Shown here piece after piece: positions 1 through 7,656 of a stretch of 64,000 bases of DNA. The stretch's first letter is position 1. Every line of letters starts with the position of its first letter. A program made the translations under genes and the position numbers. The DNA is from Hyphomicrobium denitrificans 1NES1 (GTDB taxonomy: Bacteria; Pseudomonadota; Alphaproteobacteria; Rhizobiales; Hyphomicrobiaceae), in assembly GCF_000230975.2 (NCBI RefSeq), contig NC_021172.1, positions 558,001 to 622,000 of the forward strand. The letters are read 5' to 3'. The notes under the pieces were generated by a model. That model ran no database searches, was not told the origin of the DNA, and saw nothing but the letters and a program-made list of their open reading frames with translations.

Positions 1-262
1 CTCCTGCAAGGTTCATCGGCAGCGTTGTGAACTGTGTTGACGCGCCGCCCTGTAGAAAAAGTATCCTGTAGCATTCGGGCAATTCGAGAACAGCTCTTAG
101 CTCGTGCTCGGCCTGCGCCAAAATATCGGCGAAGTCTTTTCCCGTGAACGGCAGCTCGAGCGCCGACATACCGCTTGCTTGCCATGCGATGACGTCTGCG
201 CTGATCGCCGCAAGGATTTCGGCGGGAAGCTTGGACGATGCAGAGGCAAAGCTGAAACGCAT
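1..262 (-). CDS. serC: Phosphoserine aminotransferase, N-terminal part (runs off the window)
   Basis: Only the first 87 codons are inside the window; the rest lies beyond base 1. The reading frame starts at an ATG (bases 262-260) preceded by a purine-rich GGCGGACGAG. The translation carries the SerC N-terminal landmarks: MRFSFASASSKLPAEIL, then GMSALELPFTGKDF, then the PLP-phosphate loop FLQGGASTQF. SerC is a fold-type I PLP enzyme that converts 3-phosphohydroxypyruvate and glutamate to phosphoserine, for serine synthesis. It is the last visible gene of a minus-strand run that starts at pqqA, 14 bases after the PuuD-like gene, so it may be co-transcribed with it. Other class V aminotransferases share the fold, but the FLQGGASTQF segment favours SerC. 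Confidence 0.8.
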   Translation of the reverse strand, partial: MRFSFASASSKLPAEILAAISADVIAWQASGMSALELPFTGKDFADILAQAEHELRAVLELPECYRILFLQGGASTQFTTLPMNLAG

Positions 263-276
263 CTCGTCCGCCTTCG

Positions 277-783
277 TCAACCGAGCGAGATGCCGCCGTG
301 AGCCCCCGTTATCATAAGAGTGAGCGTCACAATGGAGAGAACCGTGTTAACTCGCGATGAGAGGAATGTGATCCGCGCGCAGCGAAGGCGTTCCTCTGTC
401 GATGCCTCGACGAAACCGAGAACTTTTTTCTGGTGAGGCCACAGAACGAACCATAGGTTCGACACCATGAGCGTACCGGTCCAAGCTCCAAGCCCAATGA
501 TCGCCGACGAGCCGGAAAGAGACAGCGCATCTACAAGGTCGCCGCGGCGCCACAGCATAAAGAGGCCGGTCGCAAGTACCACCAGGGATGCGTGGCGAAA
601 AATTCCATGCTCGCGTTTGGACGCGGCAATGAATACCCCTCGCACAGCTTCCGGAGGACCGTCAGGCAATACGCGGCGGAATACCGGAATTTGAACCACG
701 TTGACCCAGTTGTGTCCGACCCAAATGACGACGCCGGCAACGTGAAGCAAACGTGCCGCGATATCCAGGACTGCGAAATCCAT
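277..783 (-). CDS. PuuD-like (urate oxidase N-terminal family) four-helix membrane protein
   Basis: A 168-residue protein with about four hydrophobic segments (near residues 8-30, 60-80, 90-115 and 145-165). The segments WVGHNWVNVVQ and NLWFVLWPHQKKVLG match the membrane domain at the N-terminus of the bacterial urate oxidase PuuD (Urate_ox_N family). Full PuuD carries more membrane helices and a C-terminal cytochrome c domain; neither is present here and there is no CXXCH. It is therefore a stand-alone membrane module of unknown activity. The conserved histidines suggest heme or quinone binding, which is inference. It lies between pqqE and serC on the same strand. Confidence 0.6.
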   Translation of the reverse strand: MDFAVLDIAARLLHVAGVVIWVGHNWVNVVQIPVFRRVLPDGPPEAVRGVFIAASKREHGIFRHASLVVLATGLFMLWRRGDLVDALSLSGSSAIIGLGAWTGTLMVSNLWFVLWPHQKKVLGFVEASTEERLRCARITFLSSRVNTVLSIVTLTLMITGAHGGISLG

Positions 784-834
784 TCTATATCACCGTAGAC
801 TGCGACGCAGGCCCAAGTATCGAAGTTCTCCGCA

Positions 835-1986
835 TCAGCCGGCCTCCGAGCGCACACGGCGTTTTATCTCGCGCATCGTCAGAGGTTTGCTGCTATCGCT
901 TTCGGCCTCGCCACGCTGCTCGGCGCGCGCAATGAGATTATCGATAAGGTGTCTGTTGGGTGATTTCGAGCAGACCGGGTCGGTGTTTGATGCATCGCCG
1001 GTGAAGAGAAAGGCTTGGCAGCGGCAGCCACCGAAATCCTTCTCCTTCTCGCTGCAGTTGCGACATGGCTCCGACATCCATGAGTCACCTCGGAAGGTGT
1101 TGAATGCCGGTGAATGGTGCCATATCCAGCCCAGATCGTGATCACGCACATTGGGAAAATCCATCCCCTTGATCAATCGCGCCTCCTGGCAGGGCAGTGC
1201 CGTGCCATCCGGTGCGATCGTGAGATGGACCGATCCCCAGCCGTTCATGCATGCTTTTGGGCGATCGTCGTAGTAGTCGGGAACGACGAAGAAGATGGTG
1301 AGCCTCTTGCCGAGTCGCGCGCGTGCAGCATTGACGGCCGCTTCCGACTTCGCCAACTGCTCGCGCGTCGGCAAAAGCTCTGCGCGGTTGACGAGGGCCC
1401 AATTGTAGTACTGCAGATTGGCGAACTCGAGGTATTCAACGCCAAGATCGGCCGCGAGATCGATCAAAGCCTCGGTTCGTTCGATGTTAAACCGGCTTAT
1501 GGGGACGTTCAGCACCATCGGAAACCCTTCGGCCTTGATCGCGCGTGCGATGGCGATCTTGTGCTCGAGTACGTCAACCCCGACGAGTTGTTCACTATGT
1601 TGCCGGTCGTTGGACTGGATGCTGAGCTGAATTTGTTTCAGTCCGGCGTTCTTCAGGGCACGAAGCCGCTCTGTGTTCAGTCCGACACCCGAGGTGATCA
1701 GGTTCGTGTAATAGCCAAGCGATTCAGCTTCAGCGACGAGTTCCTCGAGATCGTTGCGGAGCATCGGCTCGCCACCGGTAAAACCGAGCTGGAGCGATCC
1801 AAGGCGACGGCCCGCACGAAGAACCTCTTTCCATTGTTCGGTCGAGAGCTCGTTGCGGTATTGATCGAAGTCGACCGGATTGCTGCACCAAGGGCATTTG
1901 AGAGGACATTTGTAGGTCAGCTCGACGACGAGCCAGAGCGGCAAGCCAAGGCCGTCAAGACTTAATCCGGATCCATCCTTTGGCAT
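835..1986 (-). CDS. pqqE: PQQ biosynthesis radical SAM enzyme PqqE
   Basis: PqqE forms the Glu-Tyr carbon-carbon crosslink in the PqqA peptide, the first chemical step of pyrroloquinoline quinone synthesis. The radical SAM cluster motif CPLKCPWC is at residues 27-34, followed by GFTGGEP. The C-terminal SPASM-type auxiliary cluster region contains CSEKEKDFGGCRCQAF, which is diagnostic for PqqE. The start is ATG at 1986, with GGAGG six bases upstream; a TTG two codons earlier is less likely. At 383 residues the length is normal. The start overlaps the end of pqqD by 32 bases, consistent with coupled translation. Confidence 0.93.
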   Translation of the reverse strand: MPKDGSGLSLDGLGLPLWLVVELTYKCPLKCPWCSNPVDFDQYRNELSTEQWKEVLRAGRRLGSLQLGFTGGEPMLRNDLEELVAEAESLGYYTNLITSGVGLNTERLRALKNAGLKQIQLSIQSNDRQHSEQLVGVDVLEHKIAIARAIKAEGFPMVLNVPISRFNIERTEALIDLAADLGVEYLEFANLQYYNWALVNRAELLPTREQLAKSEAAVNAARARLGKRLTIFFVVPDYYDDRPKACMNGWGSVHLTIAPDGTALPCQEARLIKGMDFPNVRDHDLGWIWHHSPAFNTFRGDSWMSEPCRNCSEKEKDFGGCRCQAFLFTGDASNTDPVCSKSPNRHLIDNLIARAEQRGEAESDSSKPLTMREIKRRVRSEAG

Positions 1987-2242
1987 GTGCAACCTCCAAA
2001 AATTTCAATGCATCAGCGGTGAGATCGGCTTTGCCGTAACGTGCGGCCAATTCTGCAGCTCCAACTGCAATGGTTTGGCCACCTGTGCAGGCTTCCAGAA
2101 TCGCCGCTGCCGTCTCGTTGAGCTTGACGATGCCTTCAGGGTAGAGAAGTACGTTGGCTTGTTGCGGCTCCTCCCACCGAAAATGAAAATTGGGGTTCAA
2201 CTCCACCACGTCGGTCGCTTGGAGTTGTCGGTCCGGTTCCAT
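1955..2242 (-). CDS. pqqD: PQQ peptide chaperone PqqD
   Basis: A 95-residue protein of the PqqD winged-helix family. PqqD binds the PqqA peptide and presents it to PqqE. It shows the family pattern NPNFHFRWEEPQQANVLLYPEGIVKLNETAAAI with the later LEVAHAKGWI. The start is taken at ATG 2242 (MEPDRQLQ); an upstream in-frame extension to 2299 has no family similarity. It sits between pqqA and pqqE on the same strand. It is free-standing rather than fused to PqqC, as it is in some methylotrophs. Confidence 0.88.
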   Translation of the reverse strand: MEPDRQLQATDVVELNPNFHFRWEEPQQANVLLYPEGIVKLNETAAAILEACTGGQTIAVGAAELAARYGKADLTADALKFLEVAHAKGWIRIKS

Positions 2243-2303
2243 GTGCTCCTCCGATGCGCCGGAAGACCAAGCCCAGAGTGAGCCTGGTCTCCCGCACACT
2301 GCG

Positions 2304-2411
2304 CTACCGAACGTAGATGTATGCTGTTACTTCGAAGCCGAGGCGCAAGTCGCAGTACGCTGGCGCAACCCATGTTCTGGTCTCTGGCTCTTTAACAAGG
2401 CTCTCTTGCAT
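2304..2411 (-). CDS. pqqA: PQQ precursor peptide PqqA (35 residues)
   Basis: A short gene read on the minus strand from ATG at 2411-2409 to TAG at 2306-2304. A good ribosome binding site (GAGGAA) lies six bases before the ATG. The C-terminal part reads AYCDLRLGFEVTAYIYVR. This matches the PqqA pattern DLRxGxEVTxY, in which the Glu and Tyr three residues later are the two side chains joined to build PQQ. It lies 61 bases upstream of pqqD and is followed by pqqE, the normal substrate-chaperone-enzyme order. pqqB and pqqC are not found in the window. Confidence 0.88.
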   Translation of the reverse strand: MQESLVKEPETRTWVAPAYCDLRLGFEVTAYIYVR

Positions 2412-2763
2412 TGTGTTTCCTCATTCACTTTGGGTCGAATGCCATCGCGTGGCCGTGCAGAGCCGACGCCAGCATCCGGCGCGACATTCACATTTGGGAC
2501 CGGCATCGCACTTGATTTTTGATAAGCATCCGCCATCAAAAAAGCGTCAGAGAAACGTGATGGCTCCCGCACTGGCGGGCGGCTGTCAGACCACATCGCC
2601 ATAAACCGACTTTGCGGCAAGCCCGAACGTGCTAACGCCTGATGCCGTGTGGAAGATCGCTACGCCGCCGCGAGATTGTTTAACTCTGATGGGTGTCGGC
2701 GTGGTCGCTCAACGTCCTCGCGTCCGACTTTCCGGCAAAGCCGCGACGGGGGCTGCTCGTCGA
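2412..2763. other. Intergenic stretch between the VLCFA ketosynthase gene and pqqA
   Basis: About 350 bases with no convincing gene on either strand. Because pqqA is transcribed leftwards from 2411, this stretch should hold its promoter. It also follows the stop codon of the last ketosynthase gene. I see no strong intrinsic terminator and no clear Crp/Fnr palindrome. Short open frames here have no recognisable family signature. Confidence 0.5.
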
Positions 2764-4038
2764 TCAAGGAGCCGCAAGGACGAGTGACGCGTTCTGTCCG
2801 CCAAAGCCGAACGAGTTGGAGAGAACCGTTTGCACGTTTGCCTGCCGGGCAACATTCGGCACGACGTCCATCGGAATCTCGGCATCCGGAACCGCATAGT
2901 TGATCGTCGGCGGCAGTAGCCCATTCCGGATTGTCATTAGCGAGAAAACCGCCTCTATCGCGCCGGCGGCCGAGAGCGTGTGACCGATCATCGATTTGTT
3001 CGAGCTGATGGGGACATTCGCAACACGATCGCCAAGTACGGCCTTGAGCGAAAGATATTCCATCTTGTCGTTTTCGGGCGTGCTGGTTCCGTGTGCGTTG
3101 ACGTAATCGACCTCGTCCGGAGATATGCCGGCATCGTCGATGGCATTTCGGATTGCGCCGATGATGGCGGTTCCGTCGGGCTTTGAGCGCGTGCGGTGAT
3201 AGTCGTCGGCCTTCTCGCCGCATCCTCGGATGAATCCGAGTGTCCGGGCGCCGCGCATCTGGGCTCCGCGATAAGACTCAAGAACCAAAGCGCCGGCCCC
3301 CTCGGCCATGACGAATCCGTCGCGGTTCTTCGAGAACGGCTTCGACGCTTGCTCTGGTGAATTGTTGCTTGTCGACAGGGCAGAGAGAAGCGAAAAGCGA
3401 ATTAGAGCCTCTATCTGAACAGAGCTGTCCGTCCCTATGCAGATTGCAATATCCGTTTCCCCTCGACGGATTGCCTCGACGCCGAGCTGGATTGCCGTTG
3501 CGCCGGAGGCGCATGCGGTCGAGACGGAGATGGGTATTCCGCGTGTTCCCAGTCGTTGAGCGACGTGGTTCGCCACGCTTGAGAACTGGAATAGCGATTG
3601 CATCTCGCTCCAGTCGGAGCCGCGCGCCGAAGCGAGCAGACGCCGGTAACCCGTGTCGTTTGTGGTCGGCGGTCGCTCGTAGAGGGCTCTTCGCTGCGGC
3701 CATTCGAGTTCGGCAGGCGGCGTTGCTAAGAAGAGTGGACCCGGGAATGCGCCGTTCGAGCCGACGCGCGCTTCATCCAACGCTTCCTTAGCTGCCTCCA
3801 ATGCCATGGCAATGGACAGCGATGGTGCGGAATAGGGGGTGCTATTGAGTGTATCGACTGTTCCCGCGATCGTCGTTCGCAAGCCGTCGGTCGGGAAGCG
3901 GGAGATGGCGCGTATTCCAGAACGACCTTGCGAAAGTGCGGCCCAGTTGTCGATTTTCCCGATACCGAGGGAAGTTACGACCCCCATGCCTGTCACTGCA
4001 ACAAGCGGTCTTCCTTTTTTGTCGTGACCTTGTGACAT
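2764..4038 (-). CDS. Beta-ketoacyl-ACP synthase (FabF type), second copy of the VLCFA ketosynthase
   Basis: A 424-residue ketosynthase that should condense malonyl-ACP with a growing acyl chain. The full catalytic triad is visible: Cys176 in STACASGA, His316 in NAHGTST and His353 in MIGHTLSAAG. The start is ATG 4038, with GAGCAGGAC just upstream and only 7 bases after the preceding stop. It is the last gene of the operon and pairs with the chain-length-factor-like gene at 4046. It is closely related to the ketosynthase at 6362; the C-terminal TVLSNSFGFGGQN is identical and the DNA is near-identical there. The pair therefore arose by tandem duplication. Its family place is that of rhizobial FabF1XL. 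Confidence 0.85.
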   Translation of the reverse strand: MSQGHDKKGRPLVAVTGMGVVTSLGIGKIDNWAALSQGRSGIRAISRFPTDGLRTTIAGTVDTLNSTPYSAPSLSIAMALEAAKEALDEARVGSNGAFPGPLFLATPPAELEWPQRRALYERPPTTNDTGYRRLLASARGSDWSEMQSLFQFSSVANHVAQRLGTRGIPISVSTACASGATAIQLGVEAIRRGETDIAICIGTDSSVQIEALIRFSLLSALSTSNNSPEQASKPFSKNRDGFVMAEGAGALVLESYRGAQMRGARTLGFIRGCGEKADDYHRTRSKPDGTAIIGAIRNAIDDAGISPDEVDYVNAHGTSTPENDKMEYLSLKAVLGDRVANVPISSNKSMIGHTLSAAGAIEAVFSLMTIRNGLLPPTINYAVPDAEIPMDVVPNVARQANVQTVLSNSFGFGGQNASLVLAAP

Positions 4039-4045
4039 GTCCTGC

Positions 4046-5239
4046 TCACCCGATTGCTTCGATAAGGGCGAGCGCTTCGCCACGCCAATGGCCGGCACCG
4101 GTGACGAGCGCGTGCCGAGCCGACTCCGGCCCGCGGGAATCGCGTTGCGCTTCGCTCTTGGCCGCCAACGCGGCTAATGCGAGACCGGCGAAAAAGTGAG
4201 CCTCGACAGAGTGCCCGAGTTCATCACCGTAGATATGAATGTCGGGTGCGATACCGTATGCCGGCAAGAGATCGAGAAAAGCAAGTTCCTCGGTCGTCGC
4301 TGGCTCGACGCCGCTGGCTCCGCCCCAGACCGGCAGTCTGCCTGTATGGATATGAGGGAGGATGCGCTCGAAGAGTTGGGTCAATGCGCGCGCGATGTCG
4401 CCTTCCCTGCGCACCGTGTAGTCAGTCATGATACTAGTCAGGCGAGCGTAAGCTTTCGCGCCGCGTGCTTCGGCATGAGCGCGAGCTTCAAGCGTTAGAA
4501 ACGCGCCGACGCTTCCGGGGATGAAGCCGCCTCCGTGGTTGCTGCGCTCCTGCACGGGTTTGAACGGTCCGCGCCATAGATTGTGGCCGATTTCGTAGCC
4601 GAGCAGGAGGTCCTCGCGTTCCGCATTGAGTGCGCCGCCAATGAGGATCATGTCCGCCTGGCCCGCCGAGATGCGCCGGAAGGCATTTTCTGCCGCAGCA
4701 AAGGCCCCCGATTCTTCGCCCATGAAAGTCCGCGAAGAGCCGGTGACATGGTGCACGATGGAGATGTTGCCAGCGAGCATGTTGGAGAGCTGCGCCAGGA
4801 ATAGCGTCGGGCGGAGGGCGCTGGGCAGTACGCTCTTGGCGAGAAGCGCCGTTTCGTCGTCCGAGTGAATCGCCTCAAGTACGTCGCAATCGACTTTGGT
4901 ATCCCGCTCTCCGCTGCCGGCGGCAACAACGAGATTCGTCTTGTCCAGAAGTTCCGGCTTGCCTGCAATGCCAGCATCGGCGAGAGCGAGCCCAGCGGCG
5001 TACACGCCAATCCGCTGCCAAGTCTCCATCTGCCGCTGGTCGCTGTTCTTTGGGATCTGCTTCGACCAGTCCAGCGATACGAGAGGGTGCACCGGATATG
5101 GTGCGTAGCGCGCCTCGTCGACGACCCGGCCCTTTCCAGTTTCGAAGTGCGTCTTATGAACCACAGCATCGGTACCGAGTGAGCTGATGAGCCCGACGCC
5201 GGTAATCCAAACCTCTCTGCGTTCGTCTGCCTCGGTCAT
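4046..5239 (-). CDS. Ketosynthase-like protein lacking the catalytic triad (FabF2XL/chain-length-factor type), second copy
   Basis: A 397-residue thiolase-fold protein that opens EVWITGVGLISSLG like a FabF. The active-site cysteine region is replaced by VTGSSRTFMGEESGAF, and the first His motif by GGASGVEPATTEE. Only a GHSVEAHF segment remains near the second histidine. It should therefore not condense on its own. By analogy with chain-length factors, it likely forms a heterodimer with the active ketosynthase encoded 7 bases downstream. It is a paralogue of the protein at 7657. The start is at ATG 5239, 15 bases after the alcohol dehydrogenase stop. Confidence 0.8.
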   Translation of the reverse strand: MTEADERREVWITGVGLISSLGTDAVVHKTHFETGKGRVVDEARYAPYPVHPLVSLDWSKQIPKNSDQRQMETWQRIGVYAAGLALADAGIAGKPELLDKTNLVVAAGSGERDTKVDCDVLEAIHSDDETALLAKSVLPSALRPTLFLAQLSNMLAGNISIVHHVTGSSRTFMGEESGAFAAAENAFRRISAGQADMILIGGALNAEREDLLLGYEIGHNLWRGPFKPVQERSNHGGGFIPGSVGAFLTLEARAHAEARGAKAYARLTSIMTDYTVRREGDIARALTQLFERILPHIHTGRLPVWGGASGVEPATTEELAFLDLLPAYGIAPDIHIYGDELGHSVEAHFFAGLALAALAAKSEAQRDSRGPESARHALVTGAGHWRGEALALIEAIG

Positions 5240-5254
5240 GCGCTCTGGCTCACC

Positions 5255-6319
5255 TTATATCTTGACGATGATTTTTCCGAATACCTTGCGCTCCTCGAGC
5301 CTGCGCAAGCCTTCCTCGACATCATCCAGCGATATGATGGAATCGATCATGGGGCTGATGTGTGTCCGTGCCATCCTATCCATCACGTTCTTCATATTTT
5401 CCATCCGGCAACCGAAACTGCCGATGAGGCGAAGCTGCTGCTGGAAAAGAAGATAGAGATTGGTCTTCGCAGCAACGCCGGTCGTCGATCCGCAAGTGAC
5501 GAGGCGTCCGCCCCGCGCGAGCGACAGGATGCTGCCTTCCCAGGTGTCCGGACCTACGTGCTCGAATACGACATCGACGCCTTTGCGGTTGGTGATCTTG
5601 CGTACGCGGCCTTCGAAACGCTCGCGGCGGTAATTAATGACATGATCGGCGCCGAGTGCGCGAACTCTCTCCACCTTTTCGTCGCTGCCAACGGTGGTAA
5701 TCACGGTCGCGCCGACTGCCTTGGCGAGTTGAATCGCTGCTGTTCCGATGCCGCTGCCACCGGCCTGGACCAGAATGGTCTCGCCAGCTTTCAGCTTGGC
5801 GTTATCAAACAGCATATGCTCGACGGTGCCGAACGTGATGGGGGCACAGGCGGCCGAAATGACGTCCAAAGTTTTCGGAGCTTTGACGGCGAGACGCGCC
5901 GGAATGTTCATGCGCTCGCGTAGAAAGCCGTCGATATTAAATCCGTACATGCTGCGAGGACCCTCGCAGAAATTATCGCGGCCCTCGCGGCAAGGCCCGC
6001 AGGTGCCGCACGTTCTCGCGCCGTAGAATGCTACGATGTCGCCAACGTCAAGTCCCTTTACGGCTGAGCCAACCGCCATGACTTCGCCAGAGGCCTCGGC
6101 ACCGAGGATGATTGGGAGGTCTCTCTTCGCGAATGCCATACCGCGCCAGCTCCACACATCAATATGGTTGAGCGCGACGATACGGATTTGCACCTTTATC
6201 TCATCCGCCGCAGGGGGCGGCGGTTCGTCGATGCGGGTCAGAGCAAGCTTGCGCTCTCCCGTCAGCTGGATTGCACGCGCGGTTGCCTGTTGGGCGTGAG
6301 TGCATTCACAAGTTTGCAT
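5255..6319 (-). CDS. Zinc-type alcohol dehydrogenase/quinone oxidoreductase (MDR family) of the VLCFA cluster
   Basis: A 354-residue medium-chain dehydrogenase/reductase. It has a structural-zinc cysteine cluster (CGTCGPCREGRDNFC), a Rossmann loop (VQAGGSGIGTAAIQLAKAVGA) and the GroES-like start. In place of the catalytic-zinc GHE motif it has GAEASGEV, so the usual catalytic zinc site looks altered. An enoyl reductase-like role is possible. Rhizobial VLCFA clusters carry an alcohol dehydrogenase-like gene in the equivalent place, next to fabF1XL. Here it sits between the two ketosynthase pairs. The start is ATG 6319, with GAGGA upstream. Confidence 0.8.
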   Translation of the reverse strand: MQTCECTHAQQATARAIQLTGERKLALTRIDEPPPPAADEIKVQIRIVALNHIDVWSWRGMAFAKRDLPIILGAEASGEVMAVGSAVKGLDVGDIVAFYGARTCGTCGPCREGRDNFCEGPRSMYGFNIDGFLRERMNIPARLAVKAPKTLDVISAACAPITFGTVEHMLFDNAKLKAGETILVQAGGSGIGTAAIQLAKAVGATVITTVGSDEKVERVRALGADHVINYRRERFEGRVRKITNRKGVDVVFEHVGPDTWEGSILSLARGGRLVTCGSTTGVAAKTNLYLLFQQQLRLIGSFGCRMENMKNVMDRMARTHISPMIDSIISLDDVEEGLRRLEERKVFGKIIVKI

Positions 6320-6361
6320 TGCTGTCCTCGGGAAGTTGTTGCGCCATGGGTTCCCAGCTCG

Positions 6362-7645
6362 TCACGCGGGCTCTCCGGAAAAGATGACGCACACGTTCTG
6401 TCCGCCAAAGCCGAACGAATTCGACAGCACGGTCGCGACGGATTTGGAGCGACTGACGTTTGCAACGACGTCGAGCGGCAGATCCGGATCTGGTTCGTCG
6501 TAGTTGATCGTCGGAGGAAGAATGCCAGTCTCGATCGTCAGGAGTGAGAAGACCGCCTCCACAGAGCCAGCGGCAATTAAAGTATGGCCGATCATGGATT
6601 TGTTCGAACTCACCGGCGTTCTGGCGAGATGGTCTCCCAGGACGGCCTTGAGGGAGAAATACTCCATTCTGTCATTCTCAGGCGTGCTGGTCCCGTGTGC
6701 ATTGACGTAGTCGATCTGCTCGGGGTCGACGCCAGCGTCGTCCAGTGTCTTGCGAATGGCGCCGATGATCGCGGCGCCGTCGGGGTTCGAGCGCGTGCGG
6801 TGAAAGCTGTCGGCTTTCTCCCCGCAGCCGCGCACAATGCCGAGGATCGGAGCGCCGCGTGCCTTTGCGGAAGCCAGTGATTCGAGCACGAGCGCGCCAG
6901 CGCCTTCGGCGATAACAAAGCCGTCGCGCCGTTTTGCAAAGGGCTTCGATGCCTTGTGCGGAGGCTCGTTGGCGCTTGAAAGTGCGGACAGGAGCGAAAA
7001 GCGGATCAAGCCTTCGGGGTGCACGGTCGCATCGGTACCGACGCAGAGTGCGGCTTCGGTTTCGCCACGCCGGATCGCTTCGAGCCCCAGTTGGATCGTG
7101 GTGGCGCCGGATGCGCATGCCGTGCAGATGGAAAGCGGCTCGCCCCGCGTAGAAAACCGATCTTTCAACCGGTCGGCAATAGCGGCAAAACGAACGTGCC
7201 GCGCCAACTCCGCATACCTGCCCGTGCGGGCGGTGGCGAGGAGGCGTGCGTAGCCGGAAAACTCCGAGTCTGCCGGCGCATCGTTGAGTCGGCGCAGGTG
7301 TGGCCACTCGAGTTCCGAAGGCGGTGTGGCCACTATGACCGGTCCGGGGAATGAGGAGCGGCTGCCGATACCTGCTTCTTCGATTGCTTCGGCTGCTGCG
7401 GTTTCCGCCATCGTGGCGGAGAGATCGAACGCGGAATACGGAACGGTGTTGAAATGGTCGACCGTTCCGGCGATCGTCACCTTAAGACCGTGCGTGTCGA
7501 AGCGTCGAATGGGTTTGATGCCTGACTGACCGGCCGTAAGCTTCGTCCAGTTGTCCGATTTGCCGACGCCGAGCGACGTCACGACTCCCCGCCCAGTGAC
7601 GGCAACCTGCGGCCGTCCCTTGTGATCGAGGTAGTCGTTTCGCAT
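6362..7645 (-). CDS. fabF1XL: Beta-ketoacyl-ACP synthase (FabF1XL type), first copy
   Basis: A 427-residue active ketosynthase with Cys177 (CTACASGA), His317 (NAHGTST) and His354 (MIGHTLIAAG). In rhizobia FabF1XL works with FabF2XL, FabZXL and AcpXL to elongate a fatty acid to about C28 for lipid A; that role is carried over here from gene order. The start is ATG 7645, with GAGGGCAAG upstream; longer versions add unrelated sequence. It is 11 bases from the chain-length-factor-like gene. A close paralogue lies at 2764. Confidence 0.85.
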   Translation of the reverse strand: MRNDYLDHKGRPQVAVTGRGVVTSLGVGKSDNWTKLTAGQSGIKPIRRFDTHGLKVTIAGTVDHFNTVPYSAFDLSATMAETAAAEAIEEAGIGSRSSFPGPVIVATPPSELEWPHLRRLNDAPADSEFSGYARLLATARTGRYAELARHVRFAAIADRLKDRFSTRGEPLSICTACASGATTIQLGLEAIRRGETEAALCVGTDATVHPEGLIRFSLLSALSSANEPPHKASKPFAKRRDGFVIAEGAGALVLESLASAKARGAPILGIVRGCGEKADSFHRTRSNPDGAAIIGAIRKTLDDAGVDPEQIDYVNAHGTSTPENDRMEYFSLKAVLGDHLARTPVSSNKSMIGHTLIAAGSVEAVFSLLTIETGILPPTINYDEPDPDLPLDVVANVSRSKSVATVLSNSFGFGGQNVCVIFSGEPA

Positions 7646-7656
7646 GTTTCTTGCCC

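Noticed and set aside
1114-1965. A 283-codon plus-strand frame opposite pqqE
   Set aside because: It is antisense to pqqE, which has diagnostic motifs; no independent support.
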